This document shows, piece after piece, positions 51,003-59,359 of a stretch of 60,802 nt of DNA. This DNA comes from an uncultured Gammaproteobacteria bacterium (lineage in GTDB: Bacteria > Pseudomonadota > Gammaproteobacteria > Steroidobacterales > Woeseiaceae). The notes under the pieces were generated by a model, which ran no database searches, was not told the DNA's origin, and saw only the letters and a program-made list of their open reading frames with translations. Within the stretch, counting starts at the first letter, position 1. Every line of letters begins with the position of its first letter. Made by a program: the position numbers and the translations under genes. The DNA is taken from contig CALBPI010000087.1 of NCBI GenBank assembly GCA_937899415.1, positions 1 through 60,802 on the forward strand. Reading direction: 5' to 3'.

Positions 51003-52199
51003 CTATTGCGCCTCTGTTTTCAGCTTTGATTCTTCGTAGCGGAGCCATCCCCAATACTGCTGACTGAGCGGTGTGGACGGATCCAACGCTTCAAGGATTC
51101 TTGGCATCACGCGCAAGGACGGGAGCTCTCGTGCGTTTAGCAACACGATGACGCCATCTCGTGTCTCGGTGTTGATCCCAAACGCGGTAAGCACCGAGTA
51201 ATCGTGCCCGCCGTGCGCAATAAACTGGGTATCGCCATAATCAAGGACCTCCCAGCCCAGGCCATAGCCCTGCTCCAGAGGACAGTTGTCAACGCCCGGC
51301 TCATCGCAGTAGTACATGGGGCGATCCTTAACCGACTGGACCTTGTTGCGATCGGTGGCCATCGCGGCGTTATAGCCGTCGGCGTTGGCGACTGAGATCG
51401 CGAAGGCGGCCAGGCTTTCCACCGTCATCGTCATATTGCGTGACGTGCTGTAGGCGCCCTCTTCCAGGCACGAATTCGAGACGACCGAACAGTGATAACC
51501 CCAGTCGGTTCGGAACTCGCCCGTATCCTGGTCAACACTGAGAGCGACATTCTGAAAATTTGATTTCTTGTACGCGAAAGAGGCACCGATTATGCCAAGG
51601 GGCGTGAAGACCTCCGCTTCAACAAGCTCCGGAAACGGTGCGCCCAGTTTCGCTTCCACAAAACGCATCAGATACTCAAAGCCTTCGCCCGAATAACCAA
51701 ACTCCGTTCCAGGATCGGCCAGGAACTGAAGCTTGCCGTTGTCGGTTTTGCTTCGCCGGCTGGGAAAGCCCGTTGTATGGTTTAGAACCATGCGGGGCGT
51801 CAACTGCAGTGCGCGCGGGTCGTCTTCAAGATCGGGATCGATCCAAAGCGCACCCATCGGTTCATCAAGCTCAAGCAGCCCATCACTGGAGAGTCGCAAG
51901 ACGGTCTCGGTCGAGACCACCTTGGTGATCGAGCCGGTATCGAACTGGGTCGCCGCGGAGGTCGGCGTGCCCGGTGACTCCTCGCCGTAGTAGCCCGCCC
52001 AGATCAGCTCCCCATTCTCAATGAGACCTACTCCTGCTGTTTTGATGTCCTGGCCATCCAGAATTTCCTGGATCGCTGAATCCAGCATGGCCGCCCTTTC
52101 GGAGTCAGCTGGCGCGGTACCAACAGAGGCGGTGGCACTCGATCCTTGATCGCAAGCGGACAGCACGATGAGGTGCGTGAGCAGAATGAAGAGTTTCAT
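51003..52199 (-). CDS. Beta-lactamase-fold serine hydrolase, lipoprotein
   Basis: 398 residues. Lipobox VLSAC; serine beta-lactamase/PBP-like domain with S90-I-T-K93 (SxxK in TGSITKVV), Y169-S-G171 as the YxN-equivalent, and H329-G-G (AHGGHDYSV) as the KTG-equivalent. Resembles class C or esterase relatives, more likely a peptidase or esterase than a resistance enzyme. ATG at 52197-52199 is chosen for its signal. Confidence 0.88.
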   Translation of the reverse strand: MKLFILLTHLIVLSACDQGSSATASVGTAPADSERAAMLDSAIQEILDGQDIKTAGVGLIENGELIWAGYYGEESPGTPTSAATQFDTGSITKVVSTETVLRLSSDGLLELDEPMGALWIDPDLEDDPRALQLTPRMVLNHTTGFPSRRSKTDNGKLQFLADPGTEFGYSGEGFEYLMRFVEAKLGAPFPELVEAEVFTPLGIIGASFAYKKSNFQNVALSVDQDTGEFRTDWGYHCSVVSNSCLEEGAYSTSRNMTMTVESLAAFAISVANADGYNAAMATDRNKVQSVKDRPMYYCDEPGVDNCPLEQGYGLGWEVLDYGDTQFIAHGGHDYSVLTAFGINTETRDGVIVLLNARELPSLRVMPRILEALDPSTPLSQQYWGWLRYEESKLKTEAQ

Positions 52200-52221
52200 A
52201 ATTGGCATCTGCGGTGACCTC

Positions 52222-52758
52222 TTACACATCATCTAACAACGCCTGATACTTCCTGATGATTTCGAGTATCACCTTGTCGCTCTCGCCCGGCTCCTTGATG
52301 AAGCTGTAGATTGCCTCAGCCTTGTCACAGTGCATTTTCGCCGTGACAGGCTCGAAAGTCGGTGCATCAGGATTTCCCAGCGCATAACAGAGGTGATACT
52401 CGGACTCATCGTGTCCAAGAGAGACGGCGTCTCGCCAGTACGAAACCGCCAGCGCTTCATCGGCATCCACTCCAAAACCTGAGAAGTAGAGATAGCCGAG
52501 GTTGTTCAGCGCGCTGATGCGAAGCGAGAGATGCTCACTTTCAATCTCGGGCAGCTGGCGCAGCGTGTCCCAGGACATCGCAGCCATCTCGTAGCGCTCG
52601 TTACGGAAGTGCTGGGTCCCCGTGTAAAAAAGACAGACAGGGTGATTCGCCGACATTCCCTCGTCGACACTCTCGAGCTTGCAGGAGTCATCGGCGAGCA
52701 CGGCAGAGGTCACTGCGAGTGCGATGAGGCCCGACAGAAATCGTAGCCAGCGGGTCAT
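52222..52758 (-). CDS. Exported Sel1-repeat protein
   Basis: About 178 residues. Signal ends in SAVLA. Contains ALNNLGYLYFSGFGVDADEA and ALAVSYWRDAVSLGHDESEY, a Sel1-like repeat pair. Such proteins act as adaptors. ATG at 52756-52758. Followed closely by the hydrolase gene. Confidence 0.75.
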   Translation of the reverse strand: MTRWLRFLSGLIALAVTSAVLADDSCKLESVDEGMSANHPVCLFYTGTQHFRNERYEMAAMSWDTLRQLPEIESEHLSLRISALNNLGYLYFSGFGVDADEALAVSYWRDAVSLGHDESEYHLCYALGNPDAPTFEPVTAKMHCDKAEAIYSFIKEPGESDKVILEIIRKYQALLDDV

Positions 52759-52799
52759 GTGTGAATGCTCATGACGCATATGTCGGCCTTGGTGACGGG

Positions 52800-53747
52800 C
52801 TAGCTTTCATTTGGCTGGGGCATATCCGGCGAATCGTCTAGAAGCGAGGGACTTGGGATCTCTGAAAACAGGGCCGGCGACGCGCCCGCGGCAGTCGCCT
52901 TCTCCGCCTCGAGCTCCCACTTCCAGTGCCACAGGTAGAGCTCGGCAGAAAACAGTTGTTCCAGGAGCAGAGAAAAGCTCCACGCGAATCCGCAATAGAT
53001 AATCATAGACATCCAAACCCAGTCGGGAAAGTCCACCTCGAACTCGCCTGAAATCCAGAACACGATCAGCGCGGGAAAGAACGCCACAGTCGCCGCAAGC
53101 TCTGTGAGAACGAATCCGGCGGCGAACTCTGCCTTCCTGGCGACGGCGATGTCGATGCCCCGCTTTATCCCTCGTCGATCAGGCTCCCAGGCAATCGCCG
53201 GGTAGATCAGGAATGCAACCATCCGCACGCCTTTCCGAACTGCGCGGATGAAAGTCTCAGACAAACTGGTTCGCTCGTAGCCTGCGACCACTTCCGCCGC
53301 CCCCTTCATCGAAAACGGCTCTGGCTCGGCGTCGTTCTCCTCAGAGTCAGAGCCGCGAGACAACAAGCGCTCGAGCAGGAAGAGTACAAACCAGATGAGT
53401 GCCCAGATCGCGGTTACGTGGATCGCACGAAGTGTATTCGTCAGGGCCGACCACAGTGCTCCGGTCAGGCTCGGCTTTATTCCGCTCTCGATGCGCCGAA
53501 TCTGCTCGAGCAGCATGAAGCAGGTGAAGGACATCAGGATCGAGAAGGCGAAGATGAGGCCGAAAACCACAGCCACCACTGCACCTCCGCTGAGTTCGAG
53601 CTTCGGGAAGTCGAAATACATGTATACGCTCACGGGCGCAAACACCGCCCAGACAACGAAAACGGGGACAAGCAGCGACGGATACCTCACCATCAGTCGG
53701 ATCGAGGCCCCGATGATGCCGAACGAACTCTTTACGCTGGAGAACAT
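52800..53747 (-). CDS. Integral membrane protein (DUF6159-like)
   Basis: 315 residues, about six helices (20-45, 55-80, 105-125, 170-190, 205-228, 235-260). It carries RYPSLLVPVFVVWAVFAPV at the start, matching the DUF6159 style. Soluble acidic C-terminus. Function unknown; first gene of the four-gene cluster. Confidence 0.65.
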   Translation of the reverse strand: MFSSVKSSFGIIGASIRLMVRYPSLLVPVFVVWAVFAPVSVYMYFDFPKLELSGGAVVAVVFGLIFAFSILMSFTCFMLLEQIRRIESGIKPSLTGALWSALTNTLRAIHVTAIWALIWFVLFLLERLLSRGSDSEENDAEPEPFSMKGAAEVVAGYERTSLSETFIRAVRKGVRMVAFLIYPAIAWEPDRRGIKRGIDIAVARKAEFAAGFVLTELAATVAFFPALIVFWISGEFEVDFPDWVWMSMIIYCGFAWSFSLLLEQLFSAELYLWHWKWELEAEKATAAGASPALFSEIPSPSLLDDSPDMPQPNES

Positions 53748-53766
53748 GCAGCGCCCTTTGGATAAC

Positions 53767-53852
53767 GGCTAACGCCGCAGGTCATGCGCACGGACAGAGT
53801 TGGCGAAGCTGTCACCCTAACGCCCGGGCACAACAGCAGTGACTGATCAAGC
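53767..53852 (-). repeat. Composite/truncated attC
   Basis: Two left ends are present, GGCTAAC at 53767-53773 and CCCTAAC at 53815-53821, then CAGCAGTGACTG and a degenerate R'' (ATCAAGC). Together 86 bases, made of one half from each of two sites. Probable product of a recombination or slippage event. Confidence 0.65.
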
Positions 53853-54344
53853 TGCGTCCAGCTCAAAGCCACACGCATCGACGTATTGCCCGGCGAGCTT
53901 CCCGGCCTCGAAGAAAACATTCGCATAGACGAACTCTCCACCCGAAACACGAACTGTGTAGTCACCGACGTCTTCGATGGTCGGCCCATAGTCTGCAGCG
54001 ACACCAATCCACAGCTCGTCGAGACCGTCCCTTGGCGTCCCGCCAACTGTTGTCAGGCTATTCAGAAAGACCGCCGGAGCAGGCCAGCAATTCCTGGGAA
54101 TCTCTACCGTATCTTCATTCACCTGAATATCAAACGAGGTGAGCATTCGGTCGGCATCGAGAGCGAGCGAGATGCGAAACTTTGTGCCGGAAGGGAACTT
54201 GCCAGCGACCTGAATCGAATCCCACGCCATGGGAGGCGGGTCCGAAATTTCGACGTCAGGTAGTTACTCCACATCATAGCTTGGGGGCGATGCCACAGCG
54301 GCCAAAGTAGCCGCGAGAACAATGGCTGCCGTGAGCACCCTCAA
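53847..54344 (-). pseudogene. Cassette gene interrupted by a stop codon after the signal peptide
   Basis: A signal-like frame LRVLTAAIVLAATLAAVASP begins at a TTG around 54342-54344 and continues to a TAA at 54264-54266. After the stop the same frame runs on as LPDVEISDPPPMAWDSIQVA and a further 120 residues. The stop separates signal and mature domain. The 127-residue remainder could start at the ATG 54228-54230 but would lack export. Family not recognised. Confidence 0.6.
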
Positions 54345-54409
54345 GACGCACCCTTGCGCCGCAGCGGATTGTCACCTGGGGCCGACAACGTCAAAGGGAA
54401 ATCAAAGCT

Positions 54410-54663
54410 CTAACGCTGTGAAATTTCAAAGAACGCGCCGCCCGCACCATCTTCACTGAACGTCATAATGAACGAAGGGCCGTCGTCTTTGAGAATCCAC
54501 ATCTCCCGCCAAGCCAACCACCCGGTCGAGCCAGCGGGCTTCTGAATCACAAACATCAGGACATCACTTTCCGCCACAGGGCGAGAGAGCATGGCAGACA
54601 GTGTTGAGGTCGCTGCGCCGACAAAAAGGTAACCCACACGATGAGTAACTTGTGATCACGCAA
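54410..54663 (-). CDS. Short cassette protein, possibly exported
   Basis: About 84 residues. The best start is TTG at 54661-54663, giving a signal-like RDHKLLIVGYLFVGAATSTL; a GTG at 54635-54637 is an alternative. The remainder is beta-rich (MWILKDDGPSFIMTFSEDG). The stop lies in GCGTTAGAG, an R'-like sequence. Family not recognised. Confidence 0.5.
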
Positions 54664-54675
54664 CGCCAGAGTCCC

Positions 54676-54777
54676 GTCTAACCCTGGGGCCTAGCAGCGC
54701 AGACGCAACCGGCGTGGCTATCGCGGACACAAGAGACTTGAGAGGTGCCCGGTGCCAGCTGCAATGACTGATTATGT
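54676..54777 (-). repeat. attC site
   Basis: GTCTAAC at 54676-54682 to ATTATGT at 54771-54777, 102 bases. Interior GCAGACGCAACCGGCGTGGC and GTGCCCGGTGCCAGCTGCAATGACTG. R' is intact. Confidence 0.85.
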
Positions 54778-55290
54778 GCCATCTGCTCCTACTCTAAACG
54801 CCAAGACCGTGTACTCGTAGTCCGATCGGGCGCTGCTGTCCTCGGCTAGCTCGAAGCTTTTCTGGTCAATTGCAGCATTGAGTCGAAAACTCCGAGGAAA
54901 TCCAAGCGCTTCATCGAAACTCATTTTGATCGGTAATGGCCCCATCTCGATCGGCAGCACTCCCTCATTGAAAAGCACTAACTCCGCGAGTAGGTCCGAG
55001 AAACTTCGATCCACGATTCCGGAAATCGATCTCTGGCGATCCGCAGCGCATGGGTCGAAACTCAGGACCTTGGTCGCGTCTGCGACCCGTCCGTTCTCGA
55101 CCGCGACCCGCGCTGTCGCAACTCGGCAGCCCTTCGCCTTGTACTCGATCACATAAGAGTATGTATCGAGGCTCGCTTTGGCCCAAGCATCGAGTGCTAG
55201 TTCTAGATCCGAGTGAACGGGCCGACCCGTTACTGCCGAGGATTGGCAGGCGACTAGTGCGAGGCTTGCGACGACAGCAAGTGCTCTCAC
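54772..55290 (-). CDS. DUF6174-like lipoprotein
   Basis: 172 residues. Lipobox LVACQ; mature part with LDAWAKASLDTYSYVIEYKA then KGCRVATARVAVENGRVADA, the pattern of DUF6174 proteins (a W/YSY strand followed by a Cys). Function unknown. The TAA lies in the R'' heptamer. Confidence 0.7.
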   Translation of the reverse strand: MRALAVVASLALVACQSSAVTGRPVHSDLELALDAWAKASLDTYSYVIEYKAKGCRVATARVAVENGRVADATKVLSFDPCAADRQRSISGIVDRSFSDLLAELVLFNEGVLPIEMGPLPIKMSFDEALGFPRSFRLNAAIDQKSFELAEDSSARSDYEYTVLAFRVGADGT

Positions 55291-55293
55291 GGC

Positions 55294-55395
55294 GCATATC
55301 GCCGGGGCTCAGACGCATGGACACAGCTGGCGCAGGCTTTCCTACTGAAAAGGCTGTAACAGACACCCCATGAAGGTTGCAGTGGCCGGCTAATC
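55294..55395 (-). repeat. attC site (degenerate heptamers)
   Basis: GCATATC at 55294-55300 and GCTAATC at 55389-55395, 102 bases. The interior is well kept (CGGGGCTCAGACGCATGGAC, GCAGTGGCCGG), but both cores lack the AAC/GTT triplet on one side, so it may be inactive. Confidence 0.75.
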
Positions 55396-55413
55396 AGCAC
55401 GCGCCATCGAGCT

Positions 55414-56118
55414 TCACCTGGCATGGAATCTCTCCAGCGATTCGACAGCGACGAGTAAGTCGGCGCTCGTCTTTGAAGGTTCTGTAGCAAACTGCACCAA
55501 TTGCTCAAGGCTCGCCACGAGGATTCCAGCATCAGAATGAGCCGGTGGACTCTGGGTCCAACCAGACTCAAGTGCACGCCCGCGGCCAACAGCGGTAACA
55601 AAATATCCGGTACCGTCGGTACTCAATTCTAGCGAGCTCTGAGTCTGCTTCCGCGCCCTTTCAAGGGTGTCGAGCCAGGCAGTCCCGAAACGCTCGCATA
55701 TCTCTCGCTCTACCGACCGTCGCGACACTTCTATCGGATACGCCTCAGCCTGGCGTACATATTCCAGCAGGGACACGTTTTGGCCCCCTACGCTCACCCC
55801 GTGTGTCTGCGCACGGTACAGGCTGGTCTTGCTCCTAAGGTATATCACTTCGCAATTGTCGTTTGAGATCTTCAAGCCAAGTGCATACTCGTTTTCGGAT
55901 GATGGAAGCACGATGGCCTTTACGATCGTGTCTTCAAGCCCCGAGAAAACACGAGCAACACTCCAACGGTAGTCCGCGGAGAATGCGTCGGAGAGAATCG
56001 AGTGTTGTACTTCAAAGTGGGTGGGTTGGTTAACTCCCGACACTGCCTCAACATCAGCGGCCTGCGCATAGCCAACCGCAAGTGCCAGGACGCCGAACAG
56101 AAGTGCGTGCCTGTTCAT
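55414..56118 (-). CDS. Exported protein of unknown function
   Basis: 234 residues. Signal 1-21 (AQA); the mature part is DVEAVSGVNQPTHFEVQHSI, then RWSVARVFSGLEDTIVKAIV and an alpha-helical C-terminus. Probably periplasmic. Family not recognised. Confidence 0.6.
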   Translation of the reverse strand: MNRHALLFGVLALAVGYAQAADVEAVSGVNQPTHFEVQHSILSDAFSADYRWSVARVFSGLEDTIVKAIVLPSSENEYALGLKISNDNCEVIYLRSKTSLYRAQTHGVSVGGQNVSLLEYVRQAEAYPIEVSRRSVEREICERFGTAWLDTLERARKQTQSSLELSTDGTGYFVTAVGRGRALESGWTQSPPAHSDAGILVASLEQLVQFATEPSKTSADLLVAVESLERFHAR

Positions 56119-56122
56119 CGTG

Positions 56123-56215
56123 GTCTAACGCCGGGGCTGCGCTTGACGCTGGCGCGACGTTGCGACAGCCGGGGTCGCGACAGGGTCAAGAGACTGCTGC
56201 GGCGAATTGTGGTCG
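56123..56215 (-). repeat. attC site (variant A type)
   Basis: GTCTAAC at 56123-56129, then CGGGGCTGCGCTTGACGCTG, GGGGTCGCGACAGGGTCAAG and a degenerate right end (GTGGTCG). It belongs to the subfamily with GTCGCGACAGGGTCAAG. 93 bases, with the apex altered. Confidence 0.75.
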
Positions 56216-56267
56216 GGCAGCGTGCGATAGTCCGGACCGGCTATCGATAGGCTCAATGGTGTTGGGC

Positions 56268-56585
56268 TCATGCGTTGCTTTCCCCGGAAGAGCGACGAAA
56301 CATGAACCAACTTACGTAGAACATAACCAAGAACGCTGGCGCCATATAAAAAAACAAAATCGAGAAAGGGGCAACGGGCAGGAAGGGCTCGTTTCCAAGG
56401 CCAACCCAAAGGAGCGCTGACAAAACGCCGACGAGAAGCGAAACAGTTTGACTGGCCTTGGTCGCTCGATCGATAGCGCTATCGCCCTTCTTCCTACGAA
56501 TCAGGATTAACGTGGCCACAAACAAGGCCAACCCGAGACCGATGGCCGTGAGCATCATTAGTGTCGAGAGGGATTCTTCGTCCAA
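56268..56585 (-). CDS. Cassette membrane protein
   Basis: 105 residues, three helices (8-28, 46-66, 73-95) with a basic loop (IRRKKGDSAIDRATKA). Family not recognised. Confidence 0.55.
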   Translation of the reverse strand: MDEESLSTLMMLTAIGLGLALFVATLILIRRKKGDSAIDRATKASQTVSLLVGVLSALLWVGLGNEPFLPVAPFSILFFYMAPAFLVMFYVSWFMFRRSSGESNA

Positions 56586-56614
56586 TCTGGCCGCCTGGCA
56601 GGTCTCAAAGCGCC

Positions 56615-56672
56615 CTATGACGCCGGGGCTCAGAGGCCCGGACGCGACTGACGCAGGCTTTGCGTATGTGCG
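56615..56672 (-). repeat. attC half-site
   Basis: CTATGAC at 56615-56621 followed by GCCGGGGCTCAGAGGCCCGG and GACTGACGCAGGCTTTGCG, then the DUF4240 stop. The right half is missing, so the next gene abuts the broken site. Confidence 0.7.
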
Positions 56673-57155
56673 CTACCAATACTTCGCCATAAGTCTTGGC
56701 AAGCGCTTCCTAATTTCGTCTTCATCTTCAAAATCCCATTCTTCGCCCATCGACGCTGCTGCTTCAGCAATATCGGTTTGAGGCATGGCATTACCGGTCA
56801 GGGTTTCATACGCTTCCCCGGCAACGTAACCATACGATTCATTTTCGATGCTCTCCGCATCAACATCCGCTAAGGCATCTGGATTGGATAATGCTCTTTC
56901 GAAAATATTCCTTCCCTTTGAAATCAGACCGTAACGAAAATCAATAAACCCATCGTCTGAACAGCCGCCCCCAATAATGTATGCGGCACCCCATAAGTCC
57001 CATCGATAAGCAGAATCGAACAACTCGTCGAAGTGCTTTTGAAATTCCTGCAGATCTTCTGCGCTTTTTCCTTTGAGTTCGGTTTCTAAAACAGTTTCAG
57101 GTTCGCCAGAACTGCAGCCAACTTCAACTATCTTCCAAAAATCGTCTCGATTCAT
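56673..57155 (-). CDS. DUF4240 family protein
   Basis: 160 residues. Starts MNRDDFWKIVEVG, the hallmark of DUF4240, then LQEFQKHFDELFDSAYRWDL, WGAAYIIGGGCSDDGFIDFR and YGLISKGRNIFERAL. Family is a soluble helical domain of unknown role, common in cassettes and polymorphic-toxin settings. Confidence 0.88.
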   Translation of the reverse strand: MNRDDFWKIVEVGCSSGEPETVLETELKGKSAEDLQEFQKHFDELFDSAYRWDLWGAAYIIGGGCSDDGFIDFRYGLISKGRNIFERALSNPDALADVDAESIENESYGYVAGEAYETLTGNAMPQTDIAEAAASMGEEWDFEDEDEIRKRLPRLMAKYW

Positions 57156-57178
57156 TAATCACCTCAAGTTGAGGAAGC

Positions 57179-57281
57179 ACATGACACCGGGGGCTCAGAC
57201 GCATGGACGCAGCCGGCATGGCTCTTGCGCAGAAAAGAGAAATGACGGATACCCTGTGTCGGCTGCGCTGACTGTTTAGAC
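57179..57281 (-). repeat. attC site (degenerate cores)
   Basis: ACATGAC at 57179-57185 and GTTTAGA(C) at 57274-57281. Interior CCGGGGGCTCAGACGCATGG and CCTGTGTCGGCTGCGCTGACTG. R' reads GTCATGT on the minus strand, off consensus. Confidence 0.8.
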
Positions 57282-57587
57282 TTCGTCTTGCGGCGATGTC
57301 TCCCGCCGATAGTGTTCGATGACATCTTGCAGCTCCATTGACTCCCATAGCGCCATCTCGCGCTGTGCTCTCGCGCCGGGGTTCTCAGAATCAGCGACCT
57401 TCTTGTAGCGGAACTGCTCGAGTATTCCTTTGTAGAGCTTGAGTCGTGCCTCACGGATTCGTGCTGCAGCTTTGAGGAGCTTCTCTTCTGAGAGGTCATT
57501 GCGAATAGCATGCCGCATTTCTCGCTCGCGCTTCTGCAAGATTTCTTGCTTACGGAAAGGCTGCGATCGTGGAGGATAAGACGGCAT
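57276..57587 (-). CDS. Charged helical cassette protein
   Basis: 103 residues: QKREREMRHAIRNDLSEEKL, LKAAARIREARLKLYKGILE then WESMELQDVIEHYRR. Strongly basic at the start and coiled-coil-like. No family. Its TAA is inside the R'' core. ATG at 57585-57587. Confidence 0.55.
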   Translation of the reverse strand: MPSYPPRSQPFRKQEILQKREREMRHAIRNDLSEEKLLKAAARIREARLKLYKGILEQFRYKKVADSENPGARAQREMALWESMELQDVIEHYRRETSPQDEV

Positions 57588-57596
57588 TGCTTTGCA

Positions 57597-57700
57597 GCCT
57601 AACGCCGGGGCTGACACGTAAGGACGCGGCCGGCCCCGCTCTTGCCCCAGCAAGAAACGTGAAAGATACCCCGTGTCGGCTGCAGTGACTGGAAGTGTTG
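57597..57700 (-). repeat. attC site
   Basis: GCCTAAC at 57597-57603 to a degenerate GAAGTGT at 57694-57700. Interior GACACGTAAGGACGCGGCCG and CCCGTGTCGGCTGCAGTGACTG. Confidence 0.82.
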
Positions 57701-57711
57701 TGACACAATTC

Positions 57712-58146
57712 TCAAGAGGAGTAACCCTCCATTCCGTCGACGTTCAACCAGAATGCCGGCGTTAGTGATGTCGAGCCAGCAAAACTGATCGACGACCCGC
57801 CCCTGAAACCTAAGTCCTTGGATTCCACCAACTCGACTACCGCCCGCAAGTGCATGGACGAGTCTTCCGCTTGTGGCACGTTATCGACGTCCCCGCATTC
57901 GGCAAACCAGCCCTCAAAAAAATCTGACGGTGGGCCACCCATTCCATAGCTGTTCGGCTGAGCGCAGGAAGGCACGTACTCCCACCAACTGACTGCATCG
58001 ATGCTTACGCCAAGAGGAATGAGATCTTGAGCGAAGTCGCGGTAGCCGTTCCGCGGCACGATGATGTCGATGTATCCGCTCCCAACCGGCTGCGCCTTGT
58101 GGCGGCTGATGAGCCCATCCCACTGCGATCGCAGATCAGCGTTCAC
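57712..58146 (-). CDS. Cassette protein of unknown function
   Basis: 144 residues, no signal: VGSGYIDIIVPRNGYRDFAQ, VSWWEYVPSCAQPNSYGMGG and DFFEGWFAECGDVDNVPQ. Resembles small immunity-like proteins in shape only. Family not recognised. Confidence 0.55.
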   Translation of the reverse strand: MNADLRSQWDGLISRHKAQPVGSGYIDIIVPRNGYRDFAQDLIPLGVSIDAVSWWEYVPSCAQPNSYGMGGPPSDFFEGWFAECGDVDNVPQAEDSSMHLRAVVELVESKDLGFRGGSSISFAGSTSLTPAFWLNVDGMEGYSS

Positions 58147-58169
58147 TTATGTGCCCGAAAGCGGTCGCC

Positions 58170-58268
58170 ACCTAACGCCGGGGCTCAGCAGCGTTTGACG
58201 CTCGCGCGGACTTGGCGATAGCCAAGGTCGCGACAGGGTCAAGCGTCTGCTCCAGTGACTTGTTAGGT
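58170..58268 (-). repeat. attC site (subfamily A)
   Basis: ACCTAAC at 58170-58176 to GTTAGGT at 58262-58268, 99 bases, both heptamers consensus. Apex stem CTTGGC-GATA-GCCAAG is perfect. It has the GTCGCGACAGGGTCAAGCGT arm. Confidence 0.92.
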
Positions 58269-58295
58269 GTCATATGTGTCCTCGCTAAAGACCAT

Positions 58296-58706
58296 TTACT
58301 TTCCGAGAAGATAGCTCCACATGCCGAGAACAGCGACAAAGTTAAGGGTGAACACAATACCGCGTAACCGAATATTCTCGGTGAGTATCTGAACCAGGCT
58401 GTGCGCAATACGGCCCGCCACGAACAACCAGGCGAGCATCAGAAACCCACGCTCGTCAGCGACGCCAATGAGCATTCCTAGAACGCAAGCAACATAAAAA
58501 AGAACAGGCCACTCGAATTGATTGGACAGATTGGCACTTATCCTCGGCTCGACGTTTCGGCACGGGTTTGTACCATCCTTGGCGAGGCCTAAGCCCCAAA
58601 CGGAGGGCGCTCTAACGACGGTCAGCGCCGCGTAGAGAATCGCAGCCAAGCACACATGCGCAAGCATAGGAAGAAGAATCAGCGACGCATCAGTCTGGCC
58701 GGACAT
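58296..58706 (-). CDS. MAPEG family membrane protein
   Basis: About 136 residues, four helices: LPMLAHVCLAAILYAALTVV, RISANLSNQFEWPVLFYVAC, GRIAHSLVQILTENIRLRGI, a pattern of MAPEG (glutathione-linked) proteins with the conserved N-Q-x-E. Family includes microsomal GST-like enzymes. Substrate unknown. ATG at 58704-58706; two codons earlier is an alternative. Confidence 0.82.
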   Translation of the reverse strand: MSGQTDASLILLPMLAHVCLAAILYAALTVVRAPSVWGLGLAKDGTNPCRNVEPRISANLSNQFEWPVLFYVACVLGMLIGVADERGFLMLAWLFVAGRIAHSLVQILTENIRLRGIVFTLNFVAVLGMWSYLLGK

Positions 58707-58715
58707 ATACATGCC

Positions 58716-58817
58716 ACCTAACGCCGGGGCTCAGACGCATGGACGGATCTGGCGCGGCTCTTTCCCAAGCAAAAAACGGGGCAGGTGCCCCGTATCGGTC
58801 GCAGTGACTGAGTAAGT
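58716..58817 (-). repeat. attC site
   Basis: ACCTAAC at 58716-58722 to a degenerate AGTAAGT at 58811-58817. Interior CGCATGGACGGATCTGGCGC and CCCCGTATCGGTCGCAGTGACTG. R' is intact. Confidence 0.82.
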
Positions 58818-58823
58818 GGCATC

Positions 58824-59255
58824 TCACTTGACCTCAATGCTTGCAAATGCAGCGATCACTCGCATGCCGGCGCGAACGTTCGTATCGCTAACGCGAATCA
58901 CAATCGAATATGCGGGTCCGCGACGGAGGTAAAAGAAGGATGCTCCCGTCGAATCCTCAAATGAATAGAGCGAGTAGTCCGAGGTGTGGTCAATCTGGAC
59001 GGCGTCCTTTGGAATCCTCACAACATCGCCCCACGTCGCGTATCCGATCAGATTGAATGGTTCGGTAGAGATATTCACTGAAAAGAGCAGCTCGCCCTTT
59101 TCGGGAGTTCCCTCACCCCCAAAGACCGTTATCGTCCAGCCAGGCGGCAGCTCACCCGAGAATACATCGTCAATGGTAGGCAGCGACTGAGCAAGACCCC
59201 TCGGGCAGACGAATGAGACCAGAAGCGCGATAAGCACAGGTAGTGCCCGCTTCAT
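58824..59255 (-). CDS. Exported protein of unknown function
   Basis: About 143 residues. Signal 1-21 (CPRGLAQS); then DDVFSGELPPGWTITVFGGE, SFEDSTGASFFYLRRGPAYS. ATG at 59253-59255. A partial attC R'' (GCCTAACAAGGCG on the minus strand, GTTAGGC at 59262-59268) stands immediately before it with no palindrome. Family not recognised. Confidence 0.6.
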   Translation of the reverse strand: MKRALPVLIALLVSFVCPRGLAQSLPTIDDVFSGELPPGWTITVFGGEGTPEKGELLFSVNISTEPFNLIGYATWGDVVRIPKDAVQIDHTSDYSLYSFEDSTGASFFYLRRGPAYSIVIRVSDTNVRAGMRVIAAFASIEVK

Positions 59256-59261
59256 CGCCTT

Positions 59262-59268
59262 GTTAGGC
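59262..59268 (-). repeat. Orphan attC R'' core
   Basis: GTTAGGC directly before the gene start. The following CCTTGTTAGGC on the plus strand is the right end of an attC of another style (minus strand GCCTAACAAGGCG); no left half exists. Confidence 0.5.
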
Positions 59269-59359
59269 GGTACTTCCATAGCTGATTCTGCTAGCGGCAT
59301 TTCATTCCTCGGATTGATGGATGGTCCAAGTAGAGAGCAGATCCGGATCTACAATTTCC

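Noticed and set aside
51003-52199. Beta-lactamase-fold gene as an antibiotic resistance cassette
   Set aside because: The motifs fit the wide class C/esterase family; the KTG-equivalent is HGG and the protein is a lipoprotein, so resistance is not supported.
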